From: Mesostigma viride
Lineage: Eukaryota > Streptophyta > Mesostigmatophyceae > Mesostigmatales > Mesostigmataceae
Reading direction: 5' to 3'
Assembly: GCA_009746045.1 (NCBI GenBank)
Contig: RPFO01000667.1
Coordinates: 7,131,046-7,195,045 of the forward strand
Length of the DNA stretch: 64,000 nucleotides
Below, in pieces: positions 8,971 to 17,534 of this stretch (positions within the stretch are counted from its first letter, which is position 1; every line of letters starts with the position of its first letter). The position numbers and the translations under genes were made by a program. The notes below the pieces were generated by a model. It did no database searches. It was given only the letters and a program-made list of their open reading frames with translations, and was not told where the DNA came from.

Positions 8971-10349
8971 ATGAGCAAACGCCTCTCGACGCAACGCAGC
9001 CTGGCGGCTGCGCTCGGCAATGAAACTACGCCTGCAGCTTCGGCTGCAGCTTCGCCCACCGGCCCAGATGGCAACGGTGACACTAGTAGTGCACTGGTGC
9101 TCGCCCAGCCTCCCGGGCTCGCCTCGCCATCAGCATCGCCTGAACCTAAGCGCAGTCGCTCTGCTGAGCCGCCCTGGGAAGAGCGCTCCTTTGACGTCAA
9201 CAGCCCCGGCTTCTGGCAGCGTGGCCCCGGTTGGATTATGGAAGACTTTTATTACGGTAATCACGCCTCGCTTCTAGCCCTGTGCGTGTACCTCACGTCC
9301 CACAACCGTGGCCGCTGGCCTGGTGACGGCAAGCTTGTCGACCCCGCCGAGGCTCTCCCAATCATTCACCGCATGCCTCGCCCCAAGCTTCAACGCTTCG
9401 CCCTCTGCTCCCTTGTTGGACGCTCCGAATCCGAGATCTGGGCTCCCAAACCGCCCCCCTTCCCCTCCGAAGCCTCCATCCGCACCCTCCTCAAGGAAGC
9501 TTTCGAGCAGCACGTGACCCCTCTTGCCGCAGATGTGGCGGCACTTGGCGGCACGCTGGCTGCTGAGCTCCCCACCATCCCCACCGCCACCGCCACCCTC
9601 CTCGCCTCCACCCCCCCCCCCCCTCCGCCTCCACCGACTCCATCACCGCCCAGCTCCGCGACATCGACCAGCGCCTCAAGGATAATGCAATCGCTATCGA
9701 GGTCTTGCAGAACACGGCAGGCCTCACCGCCCAGGCAGTGAAGGACATTGCCGCCAAGCCAGCCTCGGCTGGCCCGGCCGGCGATGCTCCTCCCATCACG
9801 ACCTGGGCGGACATGCTTAAGCAACATACCACCTCCACCACCTCCGCCGTCGCAGCCCAGCTCCAGCGGCAGACGCTTGACCTCCGCGAGGAGGCCGAGC
9901 TCGCCAAGCGCAGCCTCAACGCCATACTCAAGAACTTGGACATGGAAGAAGGTGAGAATTCCGAGAAGCTTGCCCGCGCGTTTGAGAGCAAAATCCTTGC
10001 ACGCATGGGCCTTCTTGGTGAGATCAAGCTGACCGCCCACCGCCTCCCCCGCGCGCGGGGTAAGGCAGGGGCTCCTCCGCTTCTTCTCATCTTTGATAGC
10101 CCAGCGGACAAGATTTCGTTTCTCAGACGCCGCAAGCGGCTCGCGAATACTCCCTTCACCGTGGACGACGACTTGACCCTGGCACAGCAACAACGGCGAC
10201 GGGAGCTATGGCCGACCTACACCCAGCTCCGGCAGACCAAGGCGGGCCAGCCGGTGTACTGGAAGGGGGCGGCCATCTACGTCGGCCACAAGCCCTGGCA
10301 AGCGACCCCCTCGACCACCGCGGCCCCAGCAACTCCAGCCCCAGCCTAG
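8971..10349 (+). pseudogene. LINE-B ORF1 protein (L1 ORF1p-like), one frameshift
   Basis: Starts at ATG 8971 (MSKRLSTQRSLAAAL). The first frame is open to 9741; the true frame continues to 10349 after a shift in a C-run near 9610-9622. In the shifted frame lies a coiled-coil-like stretch (ITAQLRDIDQRLKDNAIAIE), then an RRM-like and C-terminal domain with LPRARGKAG, LLIFDSPADKISFLRRRKRL, DDLTLAQQQRRRELWPTY and VYWKGAAIYVGHKPW. This layout matches the L1 ORF1p (Transposase_22) family, a trimeric RNA-binding nucleic-acid chaperone. The stop is followed directly by 3' UTR with no ORF2. A homopolymer frameshift may be sequencing error or real decay; the third copy also has shifts. Confidence 0.75.
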
Positions 10350-10595
10350 GGGAATATATAGCAGTAGTGTAGAATAGTTAGACAGTGGCCTTGTACATGC
10401 CCGCCTACTACAGGCACTATACCAGCTTAGGCCTAGCCTTTTTTAGTCATGTACATGTGTGCCTATGATGAGCCACACTCCAGACGATGCCTAGTTTTAT
10501 TTAGTAATGCTGTGCCCATGCAGAGAGCTGCTCTCTGCTGAGATGCCACGCTCTAGTTTTTGTCTAGCCATGATGATCTTCCCCCTCACAGGCAT

Positions 10596-11473
10596 TGAAT
10601 TGAATTGAATTGTAACATAACTCCGTTGGGAGTATATGTAGCACATAGCCCTTGAGAGGGGGCATATGGCCTATCATACATCCTAAGCTACTTCCTGCAA
10701 GGGTGGGGATGTAAAGGACCCTTGCTCTAGGTGCACCAGGGCACTTGCATCCCCATGATCTTCAAGCTATGCCCAGCGAAGGGGGAGCCTGTCATGGGGG
10801 GGAAGATCAGCAGAGCTATACAAAAAGGCTAGGGCATGGCGTCTCAGCAGAGAGTTACTCCCTGCATGGGCACAACATAGCTAAATAAAGCTAGGCATCA
10901 TCTGGAGTGTGGCACATCATAGGCACACATGTACATGATTAAATAAAGCGTGTGGCTTAGCTAGGATAGTGCCTCTAGGAGGCGTACATGTACATGGCCA
11001 CGGTCTATCTATTCTACACTACTACTGCTGTATTCCCCTAAGCTGGGGCGTCTGGAGTCGTTGGGGCCGCGGGGGTCGCCTGCCAGGGCTTGTGGCCGAC
11101 GTAGATGGCCGCCCCCTTCCAGTACACCGGCTGCCCCGCCTTGGTCTTCCGGAGCTGGAGGTAGGTGGGCCATAGCTCCCGTCGCCGTTGTTGCTGCGCC
11201 AGGGTCAAGTCGTCGTCAAGGGTGAAGAGAGTCTTCTCGAGCCGCTTGCGGCGTCGGAGAAAAGAAATCTTGTCCGCCGGGGTCTTAAAGGTGAGAAGGA
11301 GCGGGGGCGGCCCTGCCTTACCCCGCGCGCGGGGAAGGCGGTGGGCGACCAGGTCGATCTCACCAGTAAGGCCCATGCGACTAAGAATTTCTCTCTCAAA
11401 CGCACGTGCAAGCTTCTCGGAATTCTCACCTTCCTCCATGTCGAGGTTCTTGACAATGACGTTAAGGCTGCGC
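10596..11473 (-). mobile_element. LINE-B, 5'-truncated, nested (copy 2)
   Basis: Minus orientation. An AATTC tail (read as GAATTG at 10597-10612) lies at left, then the hairpin ACTCC-GTTG-GGAGT, a 3' UTR with AATAAA-like strings, and ORF1 3' codons to 11473. It is flanked by CAGGCAT (10589-10595, 11474-11480). The host LINE-B 3' UTR reads continuously when the insert is removed. Confidence 0.8.
11038..11460 (-). pseudogene. ORF1 C-terminal part in nested LINE-B
   Basis: Open minus frame from the truncation point to a stop at 11038. It carries the diagnostic segments LPRARGKAG, TFKTPADKISFLRRRKRL, DDLTLAQQQRRRELWPTY and VYWKGAAIYVGHKPW, so the RRM/CTD half of the ORF1p-like protein. The N-terminus and coiled coil are lost by 5' truncation. 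The frame is intact, in contrast to the two longer copies. Confidence 0.7.
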
Positions 11474-11676
11474 CAGGCATGCTCCCCCCTTACCCGGGCA
11501 TAGCGTGATAGACCATGAGGGTGCGGGTGCCCTGGTGCACCTAGAGCAGGGGTAGCTTACATTCCCACCCTTGCATGAAGTAGCCTAGAATGTATAAAAA
11601 GCCATATGCCCCTTCTCAGGGCTATGTGCTACATCTACTCCCAACGGAGTGATGTTGATAATTAATTAATTAATTA

Positions 11677-11867
11677 ATGGTGCGCAAGTATGTGCTACAT
11701 GTACTCCCAACGGAGTTATGTTTCTAATTAATGGTGCGCAAGGATAGATGGCAAGTAGTGATGAAGGAGACCACCCCCAAGTCTGTGGGGGCTCCGCGTG
11801 TGACCGCGTATGGCATTCATAGCGATTCGGGCCGCGGTGCCCACACCCCTGTAACTAGGACCTAGAT
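11677..11867 (+). mobile_element. LINE-A 3' fragment, continuation (copy 2)
   Basis: Equivalent of 662-852. It contains the same 42-bp tail insertion flanked by ATGGTGCGCAAG, so that insertion predates the block duplication, and the LINE-B at 8808 later landed at the same short sequence. It ends at ACTAGGACCTAGAT (11854-11867), the left target duplication of the next element. Confidence 0.75.
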
Positions 11868-13265
11868 TAATAAAATTAATTAATTAATAGACACGTGACT
11901 GCGTCACGTGAGCATAAGTCCTTGAAGTGGGAGGGGAACATCGGATGGAATGGATGGTATAAGCTATCTAGGTCCTAGTTACAGGGGTGTGGGCACCGCG
12001 GCCCAAATCGCTATGAATGCCATACGCGGTCACACGCGGAGCCCCCACAGACTTGGGGGTGGTCTCCTTCATTACTACTTGCCATCTATCCTTGCGCTTT
12101 ATCTGCCTCCATATTACAGACAAACCAGGAGGCTGCCCGGGGGTGAGCCCGTCACGTCTAGTGTAGCACATGATGTCCATGCCGAGTCTATATCACGAAA
12201 AGTCCACGGGTGGCGGCGCCCTGCTGCGCGCGGCCGGAGGCGCCAGGTGAGGACATATCGCCCAGGCTGCATGGGCGGGCTTGGTGCCAGCTAGTCTATC
12301 TGAGGTATCTACCTGATCTGTGCGGGCCAGGTGCCCGGCTAGGCCCAGGCGCCTGTGCCTAATAATGTGGGAAACATAGGGCAAATCAGCGTACAAATCC
12401 TCATTACTAATGTGCAAACCAAAGGGGATGTTAAGAAGGGCCTTGCGCAGCATCTTGGTGACGGCGCCGTCGAGTCGGTGCTCCAGCTCCTGCGTCAGTG
12501 TCCAGGTCTCAGCGCCGTAGGTCAGGATCGTCAGAATGACGACCTTGAAGAAGAGGTCACGCTTGACGATCCGGGGTAGGGCGGGGTTGCTCCACCAGCG
12601 GCGGTGGTCATGGAGGTGCGCCCACGCCATGCCGATCCGTGTCGTCATGTCGTCCTCGCAGTCGGGAAGCCAACTGCCGAGCAGCTTGAAGCGGCCTGAA
12701 GGGGACCTCGGCATCGTCTAAGAGGCGGAGTGTGGGTGGGGGCCCTGCCATGCCGAGGGTCAGGGCCTCCGTTTTGGGGCTGATTTCTAGACCAACCGCC
12801 CGAGCCTCGAGCGCCAGGCAGTCCAGCCAAAGTTTGGCAGACTCCGGCTTCTCGATGAGCGTGATGTCGTCGGCATAAATGAGGTCAGCTAGTAAATTCT
12901 GCTTGTTAGTCGGCCCCCCTTCCCCAAGCTCGTTCGGGATCGCTAGGCCAGGGGCACGCCCTGCAATGCTAGCAAAGCGAGCACGTGCTTGGCGCATAAC
13001 ATAATCCACTACAATAATAAACAGGTACGGCGATAGGATGCAACCCTGCCAGACGCCGGTCTGCAGTGGGCATGGCGGGGTAATGCCATGTTGAGTGCGC
13101 ACCGAAGTGGTCGACCCCTCATCATACAGCGTGCGGATGACGGTAATCAGGGGAGTGGGGGCGCGAGCGCGAGCAAGTACAGCCCATAGAGGCGACGCGC
13201 GACGAAGATGGCCATGACGGTGTTGCGCCCGGCCAGGACGAAAGCCCATTTGACTTTCCCCTACT
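11868..13265 (-). mobile_element. LINE-A, 5'-truncated, minus strand (copy 2)
   Basis: A 14-bp target duplication ACTAGGACCTAGAT flanks it (11854-11867, 13266-13279). The 3' end is at left with the tail and the CACGTGAC/GTCACGTG hairpin. The ORF2 part reaches upstream to the RT motif GFRPGR... (near 13245). It is the longer version of 853-2205. Confidence 0.85.
12193..13249 (-). pseudogene. LINE-A reverse transcriptase, broken fragment
   Basis: Minus-strand frames contain VWQGCILSPYLFIIVVDYV, LLADLIYADDITLIEKPESA (catalytic YADD), LEISPKTEALTLGMAGPP and HIIRHRRLGLAGHLARTDQ, all found in the intact ORF2 at 47205-50840. Relative to that ORF this copy has 2-3 bp tandem microduplications (an extra AGA in CTTGAAGAAGAGGTC at about 12548, an extra codon near 12434, GAT near 12172) and further shifts near 12715 and 13130. 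Confidence 0.8.
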
Positions 13266-13279
13266 ACTAGGACCTAGAT

Positions 13280-13478
13280 AGCTTACACAATCCATTCCAT
13301 CCCATGTTCCTCTCCCACTGAGGACTTATGCTCGTGTAACGCAGTCACGTGTCTATTAAGTCTGTCAGTGCCATCGAGTCTCCAATCTTCTTGGTTAATA
13401 TCGTCAATAATATCGCCATCCTGGGAATCCAAGAACACAGGCGCAATGCATCGGCCCGCGGACCGACTGCCCTTGTGT
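13280..13478 (+). mobile_element. LINE-A 3' end followed by a LINE-A endonuclease-domain fragment
   Basis: 13280-13360 is the end of the older plus-strand LINE-A, including a decayed CACGTG hairpin and TCTATTAA. From about 13363 the sequence matches 47685-47795 of LINE-A, which encodes the APE motif region (ILGIQEHRR). These parts are about 3 kb apart in the element, so this is a second fragment or a rearrangement. Confidence 0.65.
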
Positions 13479-13767
13479 TGCGTCCAAGCCTATTTAATTA
13501 GGTTCCTTTAGTAGACAGTTCGGCGCAACAATGTGAAATAGGCCGAAGTCTTAGTGTTCGACTATTTAGGACTATTTGTACAGCCGGTTCAGACGGCCAG
13601 TTGTACTTGCTATTCAGTTGGTTTTGTAGTACTTTCGGTAATTTGGTTTATCTGTAGGTGCGCAGCATGTGTGGGTGGTTCCGCTTACAGCACTGTAGAT
13701 AGCAGCTGATGTGAACATGCAGAACACTTGCGCAGCATGTCAATGCCGGTGCGTGGACCTAGTATAA
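13479..13767. other. Unassigned segment
   Basis: Begins TGTTGCGTCC and has GGCGCAACA at 13522-13530, so short inverted ends bracket 13476-13530 like a relic LTR. No partner is seen. GCGCAGCATGT occurs twice (about 13662 and 13731). No ORF. Confidence 0.3.
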
Positions 13768-13924
13768 GGCCGGGTCCACACGGGCAAAACTCACGGGCAA
13801 ACTGGCCGGGTTGGGCAAATTTCGCGGGCTGTCCCGCGCCGACGGTGGTTACAAATAGAATCAAGTACCTCATTAATTAATTAGGAACATAACTCCGTTG
13901 GGAGTATATGTAGCACATAGCCCT

Positions 13925-14229
13925 ACTGGTCCCAGCCCAGTTTGAATACCGCATCCACTCTCTCTCCCTTCTTTGGACCGCCATGCAGAACAAGATGCGG
14001 TGGAAGCGGATTGTCAAGGCTCACACGCCCGACCCTGTGGGCAAACTACCTCCCCCCAAGCGGAGGAGGCGTTTTGATGAGTAGGGTAGTTAGGACTTTT
14101 CTAGACTAGCTAGATTAGAGTTAGGTTAGTTCAATTACGCGGCTCCTTCCACCCCACCCATCCATCAAGGAATATGTGCTACATGATCTCCCAACGGAGG
14201 CATGTTATAATTTAATTTAATTTAATTTA
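13925..14229 (+). mobile_element. LINE-C 3'-end fragment
   Basis: Flanked by ATAGCCCT (13917-13924, 14230-14237). It carries the last ORF2 codons (TMQ/AMQNKMRWKRIVKAHTP-like, then a basic PPPKRRRRFDE end with stop at about 14083), a short 3' UTR with TGTGCTACATGAT, hairpin CTCC-CAAC-GGAG, and a tail of four AATTT units. It gives the cleanest view of the LINE-C 3' terminus. Confidence 0.75.
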
Positions 14230-14281
14230 ATAGCCCTTGAGAAGGGGCATATGGCCTATAGTACATTCTAAGCTACTTCCT

Positions 14282-15525
14282 TCGATGCGCACTCAACACG
14301 GCATTACCCCGCCATGCCCACTGCAGACCGGCGTCTGGCAGGGTTGCGTCCTGTCGCCGTACCTGTTTATTATTGTAGTGGATTATGTTATGCGCCAGGC
14401 ACGTGCTCGCTTTGCTAGCATTGCAGGGCGTGCCCCTGGCCTAGCGATCACGAACGAGCTTGGGGAAGGGGGGCCGACTAACAAGCAGAATTTACTAGCT
14501 GACCTCATTTATGCCGACGACATCACGCTCATCGAGAAGCCGGAGTCTGCCCAACTTTGGCTGGACTGCCTGGCGCTCGAGGCTCGGGCGGTTGATCTAG
14601 AAATCAGCCCCAAAACGGAGGCCCTGACCCTCGGCATGGCAGGGCCCCCACCCACACTCCGCCTCTTAGACGATGCCGAGGTCCCCTACCCTACTTCAGG
14701 CCGCTTCAAGCTGCTCGGCAGTTGGCTTCCCGACTGCGAGGACGACATGACGACACGGATCGGCATGGCATGGGCGCACCTCCATGACCACCGCCGCTGG
14801 TGGAGCAACCCCGCCCTACCCCGGATCGTCAAGCGTGACCTCGATCTTCAAGGTCGTCATTCTGACGATCCTGACCTACGGCGCTGAGACCTGGACACTG
14901 ACGCAGGAGCTGGAGCACCGACTCGACGGCACCGTCACCAAGATGCTGCGCAAGGCCCTTCTTAACATCCCCTTTGGTTTGCACATTAGTAATGAGGACT
15001 TGTACGCTGATTTGCCCTATGTTTCCCACATTATTAGGCACAGGCGCCTGGGCCTAGCCGGGCACCTGGCCCGCACAGATCAGGTAGATACCTCAGATAG
15101 ACTAGCTGGCACCAAGCCCGCCCATGCAGCCTGGGCGATATGTCCTCACCTGGCGCCGCCGGCCGCGCGCGGCAGGGCCGCCACCCGTGGACTTTTCGTG
15201 ATATAGACTCGGCATGGACATCATGTGCTACTACACTAGACGTGACGGGCTCACCCCCGGGCAGCCTCCTGGTTTGTCTGTAATATGGAGGCAGATGGTG
15301 CGCAACCTGGATAGATGGCTTAAGTAGTGATGAAGGAGACCACCCCCAAGTCTGTGGGGGCTCCGCGTGTGACTAAGTATGGCATTCATAGCGATTCGGG
15401 CCGCGGTGCCCACACCCCTGTAACTAGGACCTAGATAGCTTATACCATCCATTCCATCCCATGTTCCCCTCCCACTGAGGACTTATGCTCACGTGACGCA
15501 GTCACGTGTCTATTGATTAATTAAT
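14282..15525 (+). mobile_element. LINE-A, 5'-truncated (copy 3)
   Basis: A 13-bp duplication TAAGCTACTTCCT (14269-14281, 15526-15538) flanks an RT-to-3'-end fragment. Hairpin CACGTGACGCAGTCACGTG lies at about 15490-15508, and the tail is ATTGATTAATTAAT. The 5' truncation point corresponds to about 49716 of the intact copy. Confidence 0.85.
14284..15206 (+). pseudogene. LINE-A reverse transcriptase fragment
   Basis: Open from the truncation point through VWQGCVLSPYLFIIVVDYV and LLADLIYADDITLIEKPESA to a shift near 14845, where a 3-bp change (GACCTCGATCTTCAAG against GACCTCTTCAAG) and following bases alter the frame. A second frame (14784-15206) continues LTYGAETWTLTQELEHRLDG and RRLGLAGHLARTDQ. 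Extra CTT near 14960, AT near 15200, CAT near 15220 and TAC near 15230 are small tandem duplications compared with 47205-50840. It lacks the endonuclease and the first RT motifs and is not functional. Confidence 0.8.
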
Positions 15526-15585
15526 TAAGCTACTTCCTGCAAGTACCTGATACCCTCCTGTAACCGGTCCGGTCTGGTTCCCGCC

Positions 15586-15671
15586 CGGGATTTTCGCATT
15601 CCTGCGGGAAAAATTTTGCCTGGCGAGGCCTCGCCAGGCAAAATTTTTCCCGCAGGAATGCGAGAATCCCG
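15586..15671. repeat. 86-bp near-perfect palindrome
   Basis: Centred between 15628 and 15629 with no spacer. Thirty-five base pairs on each side match perfectly (15594-15663); one mismatch follows, then seven more pairs. The centre is CTGGCGAGG/CCTCGCCAG. It lies inside the TIR element and would extrude as a cruciform or fold as a long RNA hairpin. Confidence 0.95.
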
Positions 15672-15950
15672 ATCGGGAAACAGAGGTTTTGACACATGCA
15701 AATTCTAGTAGCGCGTTGTCCAAAAGCCGTGTCCACCCGAAACGACAGGTTGCACACGGTTACTTCCGGCACTTCGCCCCCTGGCCTCTCTGACATGCTA
15801 TCTGTAATTACCGCGCGCTGACCCGTGCCGAGAGCTTTTCCCCGGCCAGTTTTCCCTGTGAGATTAATTGCCCGTGTGGACCCGGCCTAAGTTGTTTTGG
15901 GTCGTACGTGTGAACCGTAGCGCCCTAGAGATCTCGGTTGACCATGTGTC

Positions 15951-16522
15951 TGTTACGTCGCGTAACAATTCGTTGTAGTTACGGACGTAAATTAGGTCCT
16001 TGGCCTCGGCTGTTCCTAGGTTTACGTGTAGTTCTAGCTGGGACATGATTGTCCTCGTAACAGTACTGTGGTATATTGGGTGCCTTTGGGCGCCGCGCCG
16101 CGTACTTTATTAGTGGTCCTTATCCTTCGGTAGAATGTAGTGGACCGGCGTGCATCTGTGCACCTGCCTGTGTTTCTGTGTTTCCGCAGGCGAGGGCCAG
16201 GTCGGCCCGAGCCTGTTGGACCGTTGGTGACCATTTATGCACGTTCCACTCCTTGTGTGGTCACTCGGCGTGTGTTAAATGAATTAACACATATTAGCTT
16301 GGGTCACGGCAGTTTAGTTGTGTTTCCTTCCTCTATTCCTGGAGTAAACGGGTTTGGTTAAATGGCCTATGGCATATTACAGTAGCACATATGTAAATGC
16401 ATTGAGATCTGGTTCGTCTCGTTCGTCTTTCGCTAGGGGTTTAACTAGAGGTGGCCTTACTAGTCTAGGTAGTATCAGGACAAGTAGAGGTAGAGGTGGC
16501 GGCCGAGGCTTGCGGCGTAACA
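15951..16522 (+). repeat. Gy1 5' LTR
   Basis: 572 bp, TG...CA. It opens with the dyad TGTTACG-TCG-CGTAACA. It differs from the 3' LTR by one extra C (TTTCCGCAGG) and one substitution near the 3' end (GAGGCTTGCGG against GAGGATTGCGG). The last about 150 bp are also coding (ORF0). Confidence 0.95.
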
Positions 16523-17054
16523 ATGGACTCGGAGGTAGTTTAGATAGAGAGCGAGACGACGATCCTTTGCAACATACGTCATTGAATCAACCCTTCCGCG
16601 GCTGGGAAAAGGAAGACGACACATACTTGACAGGTAATGGGCGGGTCGCCTGCGAGCTGGGGGGGTAGTGCTGCCTGATTCAGGACACGCCCTGCCTAGA
16701 AGATAGACCTGCTCGAAGCGGAAAATCCTTTTATAGATAGCTCCTTTTCCTCGTTTCGTTTTCCTGAGAAATGTTGTTTCCTGCCGTAGACAGGTGATGG
16801 CTTTGGTTCGACGATAGAGAGACGGCTAGCGTCTCGTAGATTACACTTTTTCTGCATCGTGCCTGCTTTGTATTTAGACGACCCATCGCCGGACGCAGAA
16901 TCCTTGAAACCGGATACTTACGACCACCTGGCGCTGGAAACCTCGTCCCTGCGTGCGTCGTCAATCTGGTTCGGTTTCAGACACCCGAGATAAGTCGCCT
17001 TCTCCTCGTTCTCCTCATTTGACTGCTCAAGACCTACCAGGTGCGTTACCATGA
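16369..17054 (+). CDS. Gy1 ORF0: spliced RG-rich protein starting inside the LTR
   Basis: An ATG at 16369, 154 bp before the LTR end, opens a frame MAYYSSTYVNALRSGS..., then TSRGRGGGRGLRRNNG, which reads through the LTR end and primer-binding site to CAG|GTAATGG (exon end 16633). An acceptor TTCAG at 16976-16980 preserves phase and starts a 60-nt exon (16981-17040, DTRDKSPSPRSPHLTAQ...). Unspliced continuation reaches TGA at 17052-17054, overlapping the next ATG as ATGA. The total is 112 codons. Gy2 repeats the start (MAQYGNNYRKALESG), the same donor context GTAATGGKCGRGTCGCCTG, an acceptor, and an exon of exactly 60 nt, so coding and splicing appear conserved. The RGG-like stretch suggests RNA binding. 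Splicing itself is inferred. The 60-nt exon also ends at a good donor (CAG|GTGCGT), so a further splice is possible. Confidence 0.6.
16524..16534 (+). promoter_or_regulatory. Gy1 primer-binding site
   Basis: TGGACTCGGAG starts two bases after the LTR. The Gy2 equivalent TGGTATCGGAG is one mismatch from the initiator-Met tRNA complement TGGTATCAGAG used by many plant retrotransposons. Gy1 has further changes. Confidence 0.55.
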
Positions 17055-17443
17055 GCCAGCGGCGATCTTTTACTGCTCCTTCCCATTCATCTAGCGATAA
17101 TAGTCTAGCTAAATATTACGTAGTGATTACGCCTCAATGGTCCTCCATTTTCCTTTCTTGGTCCGACGCTAGGAAGATCGTTCAGAATCGTGTATACAAC
17201 GTAATTAGGTACAAGAAGTTTATGTCCTTCGAAGAAGCTCAGCAGTTCCTTATAGATCATAGCCAAACAGATTTAGGCCTGCATGTACGCCCTATTCCTC
17301 ATGGTCGTCCTCCCGTAGAAGCTCTAGTCTTTGCCACCCCTCCTTCTTCTCCCCCTAAACGGGCTGCATCTGCATCTGCTTCAGATACTCCTCTCACTTT
17401 GGAGTTTGGTTCCCTATCCATTACTGTTGTTAAAAAGGATTGA
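17051..17443 (+). CDS. Gy1 small ORF: RNase H1-type hybrid-binding domain
   Basis: 130 aa, intact. Residues 20-75 read AKYYVVITPQWSSIFLSWSD ... YKKFMSFEEAQQFLIDH, the signature of the RNase H1 N-terminal RNA:DNA-hybrid-binding domain (also called Cauli_VI): YYVV, a Trp in the middle, YKKF and an EEA helix. The rest is Ser/Pro-rich. The family binds RNA:DNA hybrids or dsRNA, so a role in reverse transcription or RNA handling is plausible but inferred. It precedes gag and its ATG overlaps the ORF0 stop (ATGA), so translation may be coupled. Gy2 has a decayed homologue (30040-30330). This domain is not part of the usual chromovirus gag-pol. Confidence 0.7.
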   Translation: MSQRRSFTAPSHSSSDNSLAKYYVVITPQWSSIFLSWSDARKIVQNRVYNVIRYKKFMSFEEAQQFLIDHSQTDLGLHVRPIPHGRPPVEALVFATPPSSPPKRAASASASDTPLTLEFGSLSITVVKKD

Positions 17444-17534
17444 TTTTAATTTTGTTCTTGCTTCAGACCTTCAAGGTTTTTCCTTTTTCCTTTGTTGCTT
17501 TCTTCTAGATTCCTATTCCTTTACGTAATTAAAG

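Larger units (their letters stand above)
8808..11676 (+). mobile_element. LINE-B, complete ORF1-only retroposon (copy 1) with a nested LINE-B
   Basis: Flanked by the 11-bp duplication ATGGTGCGCAA (8797-8807, 11677-11687); the corresponding uninterrupted locus is 662-673. The order is a 5' leader starting with CCACGAG tandem repeats (8808-8836), ORF1 (8971-10349), a 3' UTR, the hairpin ACTCC-CAAC-GGAGT (11637-11650) and an AATTA tail. A second LINE-B (10596-11473) interrupts the 3' UTR; without it the element is about 1.98 kb. There is no trace of endonuclease or RT between ORF1 and the 3' UTR. Since the copy at 55420-57370 has the same ends and layout, the ORF1-only form is a fixed family structure. 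Confidence 0.88.
13871..15539 (-). mobile_element. LINE-B 3'-end fragment, split by LINE-C and LINE-A
   Basis: A 9-bp duplication CAAGTACCT (13862-13870, 15540-15548) flanks a minus-strand LINE-B end. The tail is at 13871-13882, hairpin ACTCC-GTTG-GGAGT follows, and the 3' UTR resumes at 14231-14281, ending AGCTACTTCCTG. It was later hit by the two insertions listed next. Confidence 0.75.
13768..15887. mobile_element. TIR DNA transposon (PIF/Harbinger- or MITE-like), heavily invaded
   Basis: The left end GGCCGGGTCCACACGGGCAA (13768-13787) is matched in inverse orientation at 15868-15887; a longer imperfect match runs to about 43 bp, ending CTGGCCGGG. The flanking 3-bp duplication is TAA (13765-13767, 15888-15890). 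A TWA duplication with GG-starting TIRs fits PIF/Harbinger or a Tourist-like MITE. Without nested retroposons the element is about 450 bp and non-coding, so it needed a transposase in trans. Confidence 0.65.
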
